Below the pieces are notes generated by a model that saw only the letters and a list, made by a program, of their open reading frames with translations, was not told where the DNA came from and made no database searches. 47,568 nt of DNA from an uncultured Mycolicibacterium sp. (GTDB lineage Bacteria > Actinomycetota > Actinomycetes > Mycobacteriales > Mycobacteriaceae), in the NCBI GenBank assembly GCA_945957405.1, contig CAMFLL010000008.1:1-47568 (forward strand). The letters run 5' to 3'. A program made the position numbers and the translations under genes. This document shows, piece after piece, positions 33,858 to 42,563 of this stretch (position 1 is the stretch's first letter; the number at the start of each line of letters is the position of its first letter).

Positions 33858-35402
33858 ATGATCATATCGAATCGCGGACTGCGAGCTATTGCAACACTAT
33901 TGGGTGCGTTCGGCCTCGTAGTCGCATCAGTCACCGCGTGTAGTGACGATGACGGAAGCAGCACTGGTGCACAAGATTCGCTGGCATACGCCGTAGCGGC
34001 TCCGATCAAGAGTTTGGATGTCAACGCTCATCTGGACAACTCAGCGCAGATCCTGTTGGGCGGCAACGTGTTGGAGACGTTGACCAAAGTCTCCAAGGAC
34101 AGTGCCGGCAATGTCGTCTGGGTGCCCATGTTGGCCGAATCTTACGAGCGAATGGGTCCCAGCCAGTGGCGCTTTCATTTGCTCAAGGATGTCAAGTTCT
34201 CGAATGGCAAACCGATGACCGCTGATGACGTGGTGTACAGCGTCACCAAGCGGCTCAGCCCGGAGTCCGAACCCACCAGTGTGCTGTCCAACATCGACCA
34301 CGCAGTGAAAGTCGACGACAGCACTGTCGATATCTTTTCCAAGAAGCCGGACAACTTCGTCGACCGCGCGGTGTACTACATCTACATCCAGCCCGACGGG
34401 TGGGGGACTACCGGCGAAGACGCGAACACACAAGTGGTCGGAACGGGGCCCTACCAATTCGACTCGATGTCGCCCGCTGGCGATACTGCGCGGATCACTC
34501 GCTGGGACGGCTACCGAGGCGACAAGCCTGCGCTCAGCGAGATCGATATGCGCGCCATCCCCGAGGCGGGTTCACGGCTGGCAGCTCTGATGGCCAACGA
34601 GGTGCAGGTGTCTTTTCAACTGGATCCTGACCTGCTGACGAAAGCGCCGGCCAAGCTGACGATGCCGGGTGGCGAAGTGGTGATGGGGCGAATCGCGACG
34701 CAGAACCCCCCGTTCGACAACCCGAACGTGCGGAAAGCCCTGAACATGGCGATCGACCGTGACACTCTGATCAACAAGGTCCGCTCGGGATTTGCCGTCC
34801 CAGCCAAGGCGCAGTCGATCGTTCCGTCGGTTAGCGGCTACGACCCGAATCTGAGCGACTATCCCTATGACCCAGAGCAAGCAAAGAAACTGATTGCGGA
34901 TGCTGGCGCAACGGGACATCCGCTGAGCCTGATGTGCCTCTCGGACAAGTACGGGCCGGTTGGTCGGAACGAATGCCAGACCATGGGGCAGATGTTCACC
35001 GACGTCGGTTTCAACGTCTCGATCGACATGGAACCAGATGACAAGTGGATATCAAATGGTTTGTTGGCGCCTGGCAACAAACTCAAGATTCCCGATGTGT
35101 TCTGGGTTCCCACGTCGAGCACCAACGCCGGCGCCAATATGACTTCGTGGTACAGCTGCGACAGCACTCGCACGACATACTGTGACCCGGACTTGGAGAA
35201 GCAGATCGCTGACACGCAGGCCATCGAGGACATCGGCGCGCAAGCTACCGCGTGGCAGAAAGTCATGAGCTATGTCAAGGACAAAGCACCGATGGTGTGG
35301 CTTGATGTGCCGCAGAACGCTGTTGCCACAGCCGCTGACGTGAAGGGCGTCGTCTACCCAGTTCTTCAGGACATCTACTGGTCGGAATGGTCTAGGTCTT
35401 GA
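33858..35402 (+). CDS. ABC importer solute-binding lipoprotein, family 5
   Basis: 514 residues from an ATG with AGAGGG upstream. The lipoprotein signal ends in VVASVTAC, followed by a short Asp/Ser-rich linker. Family-5 landmarks include GGNVLETLTKV, WRFHLLKDVKFSNGKPMTADDVVYSV, VVGTGPYQFDS and NPNVRKALNMAIDRDTLINKV. The mature protein has several cysteines (for example MCLSDKYGPVGRNEC and WYSCDSTRTTYC), spaced as if for disulfides. It is the capture protein of the second peptide-type importer in the window and is only distantly similar to the first (25892-27421). The ligand is unknown; downstream coupling to a DenD-like dehydrogenase argues for an acid sugar or a derivative. Confidence 0.94.
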   Translation: MIISNRGLRAIATLLGAFGLVVASVTACSDDDGSSTGAQDSLAYAVAAPIKSLDVNAHLDNSAQILLGGNVLETLTKVSKDSAGNVVWVPMLAESYERMGPSQWRFHLLKDVKFSNGKPMTADDVVYSVTKRLSPESEPTSVLSNIDHAVKVDDSTVDIFSKKPDNFVDRAVYYIYIQPDGWGTTGEDANTQVVGTGPYQFDSMSPAGDTARITRWDGYRGDKPALSEIDMRAIPEAGSRLAALMANEVQVSFQLDPDLLTKAPAKLTMPGGEVVMGRIATQNPPFDNPNVRKALNMAIDRDTLINKVRSGFAVPAKAQSIVPSVSGYDPNLSDYPYDPEQAKKLIADAGATGHPLSLMCLSDKYGPVGRNECQTMGQMFTDVGFNVSIDMEPDDKWISNGLLAPGNKLKIPDVFWVPTSSTNAGANMTSWYSCDSTRTTYCDPDLEKQIADTQAIEDIGAQATAWQKVMSYVKDKAPMVWLDVPQNAVATAADVKGVVYPVLQDIYWSEWSRS

Positions 35403-35445
35403 CTCTTGGTCGCTCACCACAGACCGCGAGGAGGTGGTTCGTTCC

Positions 35446-36372
35446 ATGCTCGGCTACGTCCTGCGGCGATTGATCCACGGCATCATCGTCTTGGCAGTTG
35501 TCATGGTCATCGTGTTTGTCATCTTCCAGGTGCTGGGTGATCCGGTCCGCAAGATCTTGCCGACTAACGTGACGGACGAGCAGGTGGCGGCGTTTCGGCA
35601 GGCGAATGGGTTCAACGACCCGGTGTTGGAACGATTTCTCAGATTCGTCGGCGACGTGCTCTCGCTCAATTTCGGGCAGTCCTACACGCTGCACCGAGAC
35701 TCTTTCCCGGTCGTGATGTCTGCGCTGCCACACACTTTCGTGCTCGCTGGCTGCGCCTTCGTCGTCGGCCTGCTGATCGCCACCATCCTCGGTGCGATTG
35801 CCGCCCTGCGTCACGGGTCGGCCCTTGACCGCGGTATTGTCGCGTTCGGTACAGTGCTGGCTTCCGTACCGGAATTCTGGGTCGGATTGTTGCTCATCGT
35901 CTACGTCGCTGTCCGAACAGCGCATCTGCCGACCAGCGGCTACGGGATCAATGATCACCTGATACTGCCAGTCATTACTCTCGCCCTGGCGCCGATCGGC
36001 AGACTCACCTCCGTTATTCGCACAAGCATCCTTGACGTACTGCGTGAACAGCACGTCTTGGTGGCCACCGCACGAGGACTACCGCGGCACACGGTGCTCG
36101 GAGAGTATGTACTGCGTAACGCCTCGGTTCCCACTATCGCTATGGGCACCATGGAACTGACGCGCCTGCTGGTGGGCGGAGCCGTTGTCGTCGAAACAGT
36201 TTTCGCATGGCCAGGTATCGGCCGGCTATACGTCCAGGGGATGGCTGCCTTTGATCTTCCGCTCATCACCGCAACCGTGTTCATCGCCACGGTCATAGTT
36301 TTGGTGCTGAATTTAGGAGTGGACATCTTCTACACCTACGTCGATCCACGGGTGAGGTATGGCAATGGTTGA
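35446..36372 (+). CDS. Peptide/nickel-type ABC importer permease (DppB type)
   Basis: 308 residues from ATG 35446; GAGGAGG lies 11 bases upstream, whereas the track's GTG 35434 sits inside that ribosome site. It starts MLGYVLRRLIHGIIVLAVVMVIVFVIFQVLGDP, the family N terminus. EAA-loop residues occur at LVATARGLPRHTVLGEYVLRNASVPTIAMG, and FAWPGIGRLYVQGMAAFDLPLITA is typical of DppB. Its stop overlaps the next permease gene by 14 bases. Confidence 0.94.
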   Translation: MLGYVLRRLIHGIIVLAVVMVIVFVIFQVLGDPVRKILPTNVTDEQVAAFRQANGFNDPVLERFLRFVGDVLSLNFGQSYTLHRDSFPVVMSALPHTFVLAGCAFVVGLLIATILGAIAALRHGSALDRGIVAFGTVLASVPEFWVGLLLIVYVAVRTAHLPTSGYGINDHLILPVITLALAPIGRLTSVIRTSILDVLREQHVLVATARGLPRHTVLGEYVLRNASVPTIAMGTMELTRLLVGGAVVVETVFAWPGIGRLYVQGMAAFDLPLITATVFIATVIVLVLNLGVDIFYTYVDPRVRYGNG

Positions 36373-37282
36373 TGTCAGTTTGGATCCAGAAGCTGTGGCG
36401 TTGCGGATTGACGCCGACCAGGTTCAAAGTAAGCGAACGTGGAAAAAGCTGTTAGCCAATCGTTCAGTGATGATCGGCGGCACAATCTTTGTGATCTTGT
36501 TGATGTACGCGGTGTTTGGACCGGTTGCCGCGGGCGGGCAGACTGTGATCACCCGCCTCGATCCGAGCCAGGCCTTCAGTCAGCCGGGGTTCTGGATGAG
36601 TGCTACCAAGTCGCACGCCTTCGGCACAGATCATCTTGGCCGCGACCTCTTCGGCCTGGCCGCGTTGGGCCTTCGAACCTCGATTCTCATCGGCGTGGGG
36701 GTGGTGATCCTCTCCGGCCTGCTCGGATGGCTTATCGGCGCCATTTCCGGCTATGTCGGAGGTTGGCTTGATGATGCGCTCGGCCGCGTCATGGATATCT
36801 TCAATGCCTTCCCAGGGATCCTGGTTGCGCTTGCCATCGTGACGGCGCTCGGTCCGAGCGTGCGCACCATGGTTGTCGTTCTGGTGCTGACAACCTGGGT
36901 GCTGTACGCACGCATCACCCGAGCCCAGGTGTTGTTGTTGCGCGGCAGCGCCTTCGTCGAGGCGGCCAAGATTTCAGGAACTCGATTTCCAAAGATCTTG
37001 ACCACCCACTTGGGTCTATCCACCTGGCCAATGTTGCTGTCACTGGCAATCATCGAGCTGCCGCATGTCATCCTCGTCGAGGCAACTCTGAGTTTCCTGG
37101 GTTTCGGAATTCAGCCTCCGAACACCTCGCTGGGTTTCATCATCTCCGACGAACGTGACTACATCACCATTGCGCCCTGGCCGATCACGTTCACTGGGTT
37201 GTTGCTGGCTCTGCTGTGTGTCTCGTTCGCGATGATCGGCATCGGAGTGCGGCGCGTCCTCGACCCATCGGAGTCGTCGTGA
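36359..37282 (+). CDS. Peptide/nickel-type ABC importer permease (DppC type)
   Basis: 307 residues (ATG 36359, or ATG 36365 as a near alternative). An N-terminal helix IGGTIFVILLMYAVFGPVA is followed by FGTDHLGRDLFGLAALGLRTSILIGVG, the DppC hallmark, and the EAA loop FVEAAKISGTRFPKILTTHLGLSTWP. LSFLGFGIQPPNTSLGFIISD is also characteristic. Pairs with the DppB-type permease to form the channel. Confidence 0.94.
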   Translation: MAMVDVSLDPEAVALRIDADQVQSKRTWKKLLANRSVMIGGTIFVILLMYAVFGPVAAGGQTVITRLDPSQAFSQPGFWMSATKSHAFGTDHLGRDLFGLAALGLRTSILIGVGVVILSGLLGWLIGAISGYVGGWLDDALGRVMDIFNAFPGILVALAIVTALGPSVRTMVVVLVLTTWVLYARITRAQVLLLRGSAFVEAAKISGTRFPKILTTHLGLSTWPMLLSLAIIELPHVILVEATLSFLGFGIQPPNTSLGFIISDERDYITIAPWPITFTGLLLALLCVSFAMIGIGVRRVLDPSESS

Positions 37283-38349
37283 CCGTTGATGATGTAGTAG
37301 CCACCGTGGCCCCGGACCGCAGCGCCGCCGAAGTTGTTTTGTCGGTTCGCAACTTGGTTACCGAGTTGAGCCTGCCCACCGGTCCGGCCAACGTCGTCGA
37401 TGACGTGAGTTTCGACCTGCACCGCGGCGAAATCTTAGGTCTGGTAGGCGAGTCGGGCTCGGGCAAGACGGCAACGATCAAGTCCATACTGCGCTTGATC
37501 AATCCACCCGAAGGACACATCGCGAGCGGCGAAGTCCTCTTCGAGGGCAACAACCTTGCCCGCGCCGATACCAAGCTCTTGCAGGGGGTCCGCGGAAACC
37601 GCATTGCCATGGTGTTTCAGGACGCCCTCACAGCGTTCAACCCGCTGCTGACAATCGGTCACCAGATCCGCGAGACGGTTCACGCGCATCACCCGGACTG
37701 GGCGAAGGACAAGTGCAAGCAGCGTGCTCTGGAAATCCTCGAGCAAGTGGGGGTGCCGTCACCCAAGGATCGGTACAAGCGCTACTCCAATGAGTACTCC
37801 GGCGGCATGCGTCAACGGGCGATGATCGCCCTCGCGCTGGCAAACGAGCCGACTGTAGTGCTCGCGGATGAACCAACTACGGCATTGGACGTGACCACCC
37901 AAGCCCAGGTCATCGACCTGCTGCTGCAGCTGCAGAACGACACCGGTGTAGCCATCATTTTCGTCACCCACGACTTGGGAATAGTCGCCGAGATAGCCGA
38001 CCGAGTCGCGGTGATGTACGCAGGCCGTATCGTCGAGTTAGGGACTGTCGAAGACATCTTCTATCGCCCGATGCACCCGTACACCAAAGGCTTGTTGGAC
38101 AGCATCCCGAGAATCACTGACGAAGAGGCCGCGCTTCGCTCGATCGAGGGCCAACCGCCCACAGTCGCGCGTCGGCCTCCGGGGTGTCCCTTCCATCCGC
38201 GGTGCGCTTTGGGCTCGAACAGCGACGAATGCCGAACTGCCATCCCCGTTTTGGAAGACAAGGGTGTCGACCATGCGCTGGTGGCATGCCATCTCGCCGA
38301 GGGCAAGGTCGACCTCCCGACCCCTGCACGCCGATCGGAATTGGAATGA
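37279..38349 (+). CDS. Peptide/nickel-type ABC importer ATPase (DppD type)
   Basis: 356 residues from GTG 37279, which overlaps the permease stop by four bases (GTGA); the ORF-track start at 37216 lies inside that gene. Walker [10 protein letters not shown], signature YSGGMRQR and Walker [13 protein letters not shown] are all intact. The C terminus carries the oligopeptide-transporter cysteine motif [17 protein letters not shown] and a final VACH. One of two ATPases driving import. In contrast to module D, the two ATPases are separate genes here. Confidence 0.95.
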   Translation: MTVDDVVATVAPDRSAAEVVLSVRNLVTELSLPTGPANVVDDVSFDLHRGEILGLVGESGSGKTATIKSILRLINPPEGHIASGEVLFEGNNLARADTKLLQGVRGNRIAMVFQDALTAFNPLLTIGHQIRETVHAHHPDWAKDKCKQRALEILEQVGVPSPKDRYKRYSNEYSGGMRQRAMIALALANEPTVVLADEPTTALDVTTQAQVIDLLLQLQNDTGVAIIFVTHDLGIVAEIADRVAVMYAGRIVELGTVEDIFYRPMHPYTKGLLDSIPRITDEEAALRSIEGQPPTVARRPPGCPFHPRCALGSNSDECRTAIPVLEDKGVDHALVACHLAEGKVDLPTPARRSELE

Positions 38350-39380
38350 ATACGACCAACGCACCCGAACTCCTGCGGGTCGAGGGACTGGAGACGTGGT
38401 ATCCAATCCGATCGACGGCGTTGCGACGCACCGTGGGGCATGTTCGGGCAGTCGACGGTGTGTCTTTTACCATCCATGCCGGAGAGACACTCGGACTGGT
38501 AGGTGAATCCGGCTGCGGCAAGTCGACAACCGGTCGATCCATCATCAGGCTGACCGAACCGACCGGGGGTAAAGTCTTCTTCGACGGCGTCGACGTAGCG
38601 TCTATGAGTCACGGCGAGTTGCGCCAGGTGCGCCAGGACATGCAGTTCGTGTTCCAGGATCCGTTCTCGTCGCTGAACCCACGGCTGAAAATTCGCGACA
38701 TCATTGCCGAGCCGCTACGCAGCACTCCGAAAGCTAAGCGCCGCAACCGAGTCCAAGAATTGCTCGAATTGACTGGGCTGAATGCGGACTACTCTGATCG
38801 CTATCCGCATCAGCTCTCCGGCGGCCAGCGGCAGCGGGTCGGCATAGCCCGTGCATTGGCGTCGGATCCGAAATTGCTCATTCTCGACGAGCCGGTGTCC
38901 TCACTGGACGTTTCGATCCAGGCGCAGATCATCAACTTGCTGAAACGATTACAGGCCGAACTCGGGACGGCCTACCTATTCATTGCTCACGATCTGGCTG
39001 TCGTGCGCCATATTTCGCAACGCATTGCGGTGATGTATCTCGGAAAGATCGTGGAGCAAGGCGAGCGGTCAGATATCTTCTCGCACCCCACCCATCCCTA
39101 CACCCAGTCACTGCTGTCCTCGGTGCCGATCCCCGATCCCATGGAGGGGCGGGCCCGGCGACGAATTCTGCTGCAGGGCGAGCTTCCCAGTCCTTCGAAT
39201 ATCCCTAGCGGCTGCCGGTTCCGCACTCGCTGCTGGAAGGCCGACGAGATATGTGCGTCGGAGGTCCCCGAATTGATACCTCGCGATGTCCACAAGCAAT
39301 TGGTGGCGTGCCATCACCCGCAATCGTTCGAAGAGTGTAGCGACGACCCGCGGCTCACCGTCGGCTTGGCACGTCGCTGA
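38346..39380 (+). CDS. Peptide/nickel-type ABC importer ATPase (DppF type)
   Basis: 344 residues from ATG 38346, overlapping the DppD-type stop by four bases (ATGA). Motifs are complete: [24 protein letters not shown] and [12 protein letters not shown]. The C-terminal cysteine motif is [15 protein letters not shown], then VACHH. The stop overlaps the start of the DenD-like gene by one base (TGATG), so transporter and enzyme are translationally coupled. Confidence 0.95.
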   Translation: MNTTNAPELLRVEGLETWYPIRSTALRRTVGHVRAVDGVSFTIHAGETLGLVGESGCGKSTTGRSIIRLTEPTGGKVFFDGVDVASMSHGELRQVRQDMQFVFQDPFSSLNPRLKIRDIIAEPLRSTPKAKRRNRVQELLELTGLNADYSDRYPHQLSGGQRQRVGIARALASDPKLLILDEPVSSLDVSIQAQIINLLKRLQAELGTAYLFIAHDLAVVRHISQRIAVMYLGKIVEQGERSDIFSHPTHPYTQSLLSSVPIPDPMEGRARRRILLQGELPSPSNIPSGCRFRTRCWKADEICASEVPELIPRDVHKQLVACHHPQSFEECSDDPRLTVGLARR

Positions 39381-40336
39381 TGGGCCTGCGTGTCGTCGTC
39401 ACAGGGGCCGGTGGATTTCTCGGTAGTCGGCTCGCCGCATCGCTGCTCTCTGAGGCTCAGATGACGATATGCGGGCAGACCGCTCTCATCGAGGAACTGC
39501 GGCTGGTAGACCGCGTCGATCCGCCCGCGGCGCTGATTCCAGGCCCCCGGACTGTCACCGTGGTCGTCGACTTGTCCTCCGACACTGCGGATCTGTCGTT
39601 CGTCGACGGAGCTGATGTCATCTTCCATCTGGCCGCAGCGGTAAGTGCCGACTGCGAAGCGGATTTCGATCTCGGGATGCGCAGCAATCTGTCGGCGACG
39701 ATTCGGCTGCTGCAGCGGTGCCGGGCTGAGCCGGAGCCACCGCTTTTCGTATTCGCCAGCTCGGTGGCGGTCTTCGGTCCGGGACCCGTGGATGACGACA
39801 CGCTGCCAACGCCGCAGAGCAGCTATGGAACCCAGAAGCTCACCTGCGAGTATCTGATCGCGGACTGCACGCGTCGGAACTTCGTGCGCGGTCGATGTGT
39901 TCGTCTGATGACGGTCAGTGTCAGACCGGGCCGGCCCAACGGGGCGGCGTCGTCCTTTCTGAGTGGTGTTGTCAGAGAACCGCTTTCGGGATCGCCGGCC
40001 ACGGTCCCGGCGCGTCCCGATGACGAGGTTGCCATTGCATCACCCAGTCGCACCGTGGCGGGGCTGCTGCGCGCCGCGTCTGCCACCGACGAGGAATGGG
40101 GCGACCGACCGCTGAACCTACCATCACTGCGAATTACCGTGGGCGACATGGTTACTGAAGTGATTCGCCGATCACCGACGGCCGCACAGTTGATCACCTG
40201 GAGTGAGGATCCAGGTGTCCGGCGCATAGTGCAAAGCTGGCCGAGCCGCTTCGATATGTCGCGCGCGGCGGATCTGGGTCTGTTCCCTGATACGTCGTTT
40301 GCCGAGCTGGTCGACGAGTTCGTTCGCGATCGTTGA
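39380..40336 (+). CDS. DenD-like NAD-dependent dehydrogenase/epimerase (acid-sugar dehydrogenase)
   Basis: 318 residues of the extended SDR fold. The cofactor motif GAGGFLGSRLAASL is at the N terminus, an acidic residue in LRLVDRVD suggests NAD, and the catalytic Ser/Tyr/Lys lie in FASSVAVFG and SSYGTQK. The stretch VRLMTVSVRPGRPNGAASSFLSGVVREPLSG strongly resembles D-erythronate dehydrogenase (DenD), which oxidises D-erythronate to 2-oxo-tetronate. Start overlap with the importer ATPase gene makes it part of the same operon. A DUF1537 kinase encoded 8 kb away could act later in the same route. UDP-sugar epimerases share the fold but lack this pattern. Confidence 0.85.
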   Translation: MGLRVVVTGAGGFLGSRLAASLLSEAQMTICGQTALIEELRLVDRVDPPAALIPGPRTVTVVVDLSSDTADLSFVDGADVIFHLAAAVSADCEADFDLGMRSNLSATIRLLQRCRAEPEPPLFVFASSVAVFGPGPVDDDTLPTPQSSYGTQKLTCEYLIADCTRRNFVRGRCVRLMTVSVRPGRPNGAASSFLSGVVREPLSGSPATVPARPDDEVAIASPSRTVAGLLRAASATDEEWGDRPLNLPSLRITVGDMVTEVIRRSPTAAQLITWSEDPGVRRIVQSWPSRFDMSRAADLGLFPDTSFAELVDEFVRDR

Positions 40337-40373
40337 GCAGCTGAGTCCTTCCGATGGTCGCGAGGGCTCCTGG

Positions 40374-40937
40374 TCAGGCCCTGCGCGCCACCGCAGCCCA
40401 GCCGTACTCGTTGGTCTTCACCTCGACGTCGGTGAAACCCGCCGCAATGAGGCGCTCCTGCAGCGACGCGGGATCGACGGGGTTGTAGGTGTCGCCGTCA
40501 TGCATGTCGGCCAGCTGGTCGCTGGCCAGGCTGTCGCTGGCCACCAGCGCGGCACCCGGCCGGAGCACCCGGGCGACCTCGCCGAACAGCCGGTCCTGCA
40601 ACTGCGTCGTCGGCACATGGTGCAGCATCGTGAAACATGCAGCACCGGTGAATGTTTCGTCGTCATACGACAGCGCGGTCGCATCCCCTTCGACGATGTG
40701 CACCGACGGTGTGTCGGCGAACCGTTCGCGCAGCAACGCGGCCAGCCCGGGATCGATCTCGACCGATGTCAATCGGCCGGGCCGGGTGCACAGCACATCG
40801 GTGGTGGCGCCGTACCCGGGCCCCACCTCGAGGACGTCGTCGCCGAGCTCGGCCTCACCGAGGGCCCACGGCAGGATGAAGTCGCGGATCGCCTGGCGCC
40901 ATTCGTCACTGCCGCAGCATTCGTGTGCCTCGTTCAT
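40374..40937 (-). CDS. Class I SAM-dependent methyltransferase
   Basis: 187 residues from ATG 40937, four bases inside the enoyl-CoA hydratase stop; the ORF-track start at 41048 lies in that gene. SAM-binding motif I is VLEVGPGYGATTDVL, the acidic residue at the end of strand 2 is in LTSVEIDP, and motif IV region reads FTGAACFTMLHHVP. The final strands contain VLRPGAALVASDSL. The methyl acceptor is unknown. From here rightward, base composition rises and the gene content is that of mycobacterial core genome. Confidence 0.88.
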   Translation of the reverse strand: MNEAHECCGSDEWRQAIRDFILPWALGEAELGDDVLEVGPGYGATTDVLCTRPGRLTSVEIDPGLAALLRERFADTPSVHIVEGDATALSYDDETFTGAACFTMLHHVPTTQLQDRLFGEVARVLRPGAALVASDSLASDQLADMHDGDTYNPVDPASLQERLIAAGFTDVEVKTNEYGWAAVARRA

Positions 40938-41695
40938 CGCCCGGCCACCTGAGCGCGGCCGCGCTCGAACACCGAGGCGCGGCTCGCGGCGATATCGTGG
41001 CCGGTGGCCACGCGCATCCACTGTCGGGCCGAGTCGGCTTCGATCCACAGCCCCGCACTGGTCTGTTGGGCGTCGATCCGGTGGTAGGACTCCAGCAACG
41101 CGCGCACCGCCTTCTGGTTGTTGCCGACCATCGACGCGGCGACTGCCCGCGCCGCATCCAGCAGGTTGTCGTGGGGAACCACCTCGGTGACCAGACCGGC
41201 ACGCAACGCGTCGTCGGCGCTCAGATAATCGCCGGTCAGGCTCATCCGACGCGCCATCCCGACACCCACCTTCTGCGGCAATCGCACGCTGAGCCCCCAG
41301 GTTGGCAGGAGGCCGACCCGCGCATGGGTGTCGGCGAAGCGGGCGCGCTCCGAGGCGATCAGCACGTCGCAGTAGAGGGCGAGTTCGAGGCCGCCGGTGA
41401 CGGCCGCGCCGTTGATCGCACCGATGACCGGTTTCGACATCGCCGGCCAGTTGGGGGAGATGTCAGGCAGTTCGGTGGTGTTGCCGAGTTCCTTGAGGTC
41501 CAGGCCCGCGCAGAACACCGGATCGGCGCCGGTCACGATGACGACGTCCACGGCGTCGTCCGCCTCGGCGTTGGCCAGCGCGGTGTAGAACTTCCCGCGC
41601 AGTTCGGCCGACAACGCGTTACGCGCCTGCGGCCGGTTCAGCGTGAGGGTCCGGACGCGATCGGCGGTGTCGATCAGCAGAACGTCAGTGGTCAT
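40934..41695 (-). CDS. Enoyl-CoA hydratase/isomerase family protein
   Basis: About 253 residues of the crotonase fold: RPQARNALSAELRGKF, oxyanion-hole segments FCAGLDLKELG and GAINGAAVTGGLELALYCDVLIASE, and FADTHARVGLLPTWGLSVRLPQKVG. I use ATG 41695 because MTTDVLLIDTADRVRTL fits the family start. GTG 41713, with GGAGG four bases upstream, is a real alternative. It is coupled to the methyltransferase gene and divergent from the DUF2277 gene. Substrate unknown. Confidence 0.9.
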   Translation of the reverse strand: MTTDVLLIDTADRVRTLTLNRPQARNALSAELRGKFYTALANAEADDAVDVVIVTGADPVFCAGLDLKELGNTTELPDISPNWPAMSKPVIGAINGAAVTGGLELALYCDVLIASERARFADTHARVGLLPTWGLSVRLPQKVGVGMARRMSLTGDYLSADDALRAGLVTEVVPHDNLLDAARAVAASMVGNNQKAVRALLESYHRIDAQQTSAGLWIEADSARQWMRVATGHDIAASRASVFERGRAQVAGR

Positions 41696-41742
41696 GGACG
41701 TCACGGTAGCCACTTGGCCTCCGGCGGCCTACATTGGCGCCC

Positions 41743-42015
41743 ATGTGTCGGAACATCACCGAACTCCGCGGCCTCGAACCACCGGCCACGCCCGTCGAGA
41801 TCGAGGCGGCGGCGCGACAGTATGTCCGCAAGGTCAGCGGTATCGCCCGCCCGTCCGAGGCCAATGTCGACGCCTTCGAGAGGGCCGTCGCCGAAGTCAC
41901 CGCCACCACCGCGGCGCTGCTGGCGTCATTGCCACCGCGGCGGCAGCCACCCAAGACCGTGCCACCGCTGCGGCGCCCGGAGGTGCAGGCGCGGATCGCG
42001 GCCCGCGCGACGTGA
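41743..42015 (+). CDS. DUF2277 family protein
   Basis: 90 residues from ATG 41743 (the track's TTG 41734 is less likely). It begins MCRNITELRGLEPPATPVEIEAAARQYVRKVSG, the diagnostic N-terminal pattern of DUF2277, with MCRNI nearly invariant in the family. The function of the family is unknown. Its stop overlaps the next gene by four bases (GTGA), so the two are expressed together. Confidence 0.9.
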   Translation: MCRNITELRGLEPPATPVEIEAAARQYVRKVSGIARPSEANVDAFERAVAEVTATTAALLASLPPRRQPPKTVPPLRRPEVQARIAARAT

Positions 42016-42563
42016 CCGACACCGCCGCACTCAAGGAATGGGGTGCCGCGGTGCACGCCCTGCTGGATGGTCGGCAGTGCGTGCTGCTGCGCAAGGGCGG
42101 CATCCACGAGAAGCGGTTCCGGGTGGCCGCCGAGGGCTTCCTGTTGTTCCCGACGGTCGCCCACAGTCACGCCGAGCGTGTGCGGGAAGAACACCGACAC
42201 CTGTTGCGGCCCGCCGTCCAGGACAGCACGCAGACCCACATCACCGTGCGGGCGTCCGCGAAAGTCGTTGCCGCAGTGGAGGTGACGCAGCCCGATCGGA
42301 TCGACGAGCTGGCGGATCTGCACATCTGGACTCACCTATCAGTCCGTGCCGACCGGCTGGATTTCCGCCCAAAGCACCGGCTGACAGTGTTGGTCGTGGC
42401 GGTGCGTCCACTCGTCGAGCCGGTCCGGCTGGAACGCCTGCCGCAGTACGCCGGATGTAAGAGCTGGGTGGAACTTCCGCTCACCCCGGCAACCGGCGCG
42501 CCCGTGCGCGATGCCGACATGCTGGCCGATGTCGCCGATCGGGTCCGGCGCTCAGTGTCCTGA
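42012..42563 (+). CDS. DUF1802 family protein
   Basis: 183 residues from GTG 42012; the ORF-track extension to 41643 crosses the DUF2277 gene. The pattern LKEWGAAVHALLDGRQCVLLRKGGIHEKRF and FLLFPTVAHSHAERV marks DUF1802. The function is unknown. The 3' end overlaps the convergent CocE/NonD hydrolase gene by 12 bp. Confidence 0.88.
   Translation: MTDTAALKEWGAAVHALLDGRQCVLLRKGGIHEKRFRVAAEGFLLFPTVAHSHAERVREEHRHLLRPAVQDSTQTHITVRASAKVVAAVEVTQPDRIDELADLHIWTHLSVRADRLDFRPKHRLTVLVVAVRPLVEPVRLERLPQYAGCKSWVELPLTPATGAPVRDADMLADVADRVRRSVS

Noticed and set aside
40925-42460. Plus-strand 511-residue ORF
   Set aside because: Runs across the enoyl-CoA hydratase, DUF2277 and DUF1802 genes in a different frame and ends in low-complexity Arg/Pro-rich sequence.
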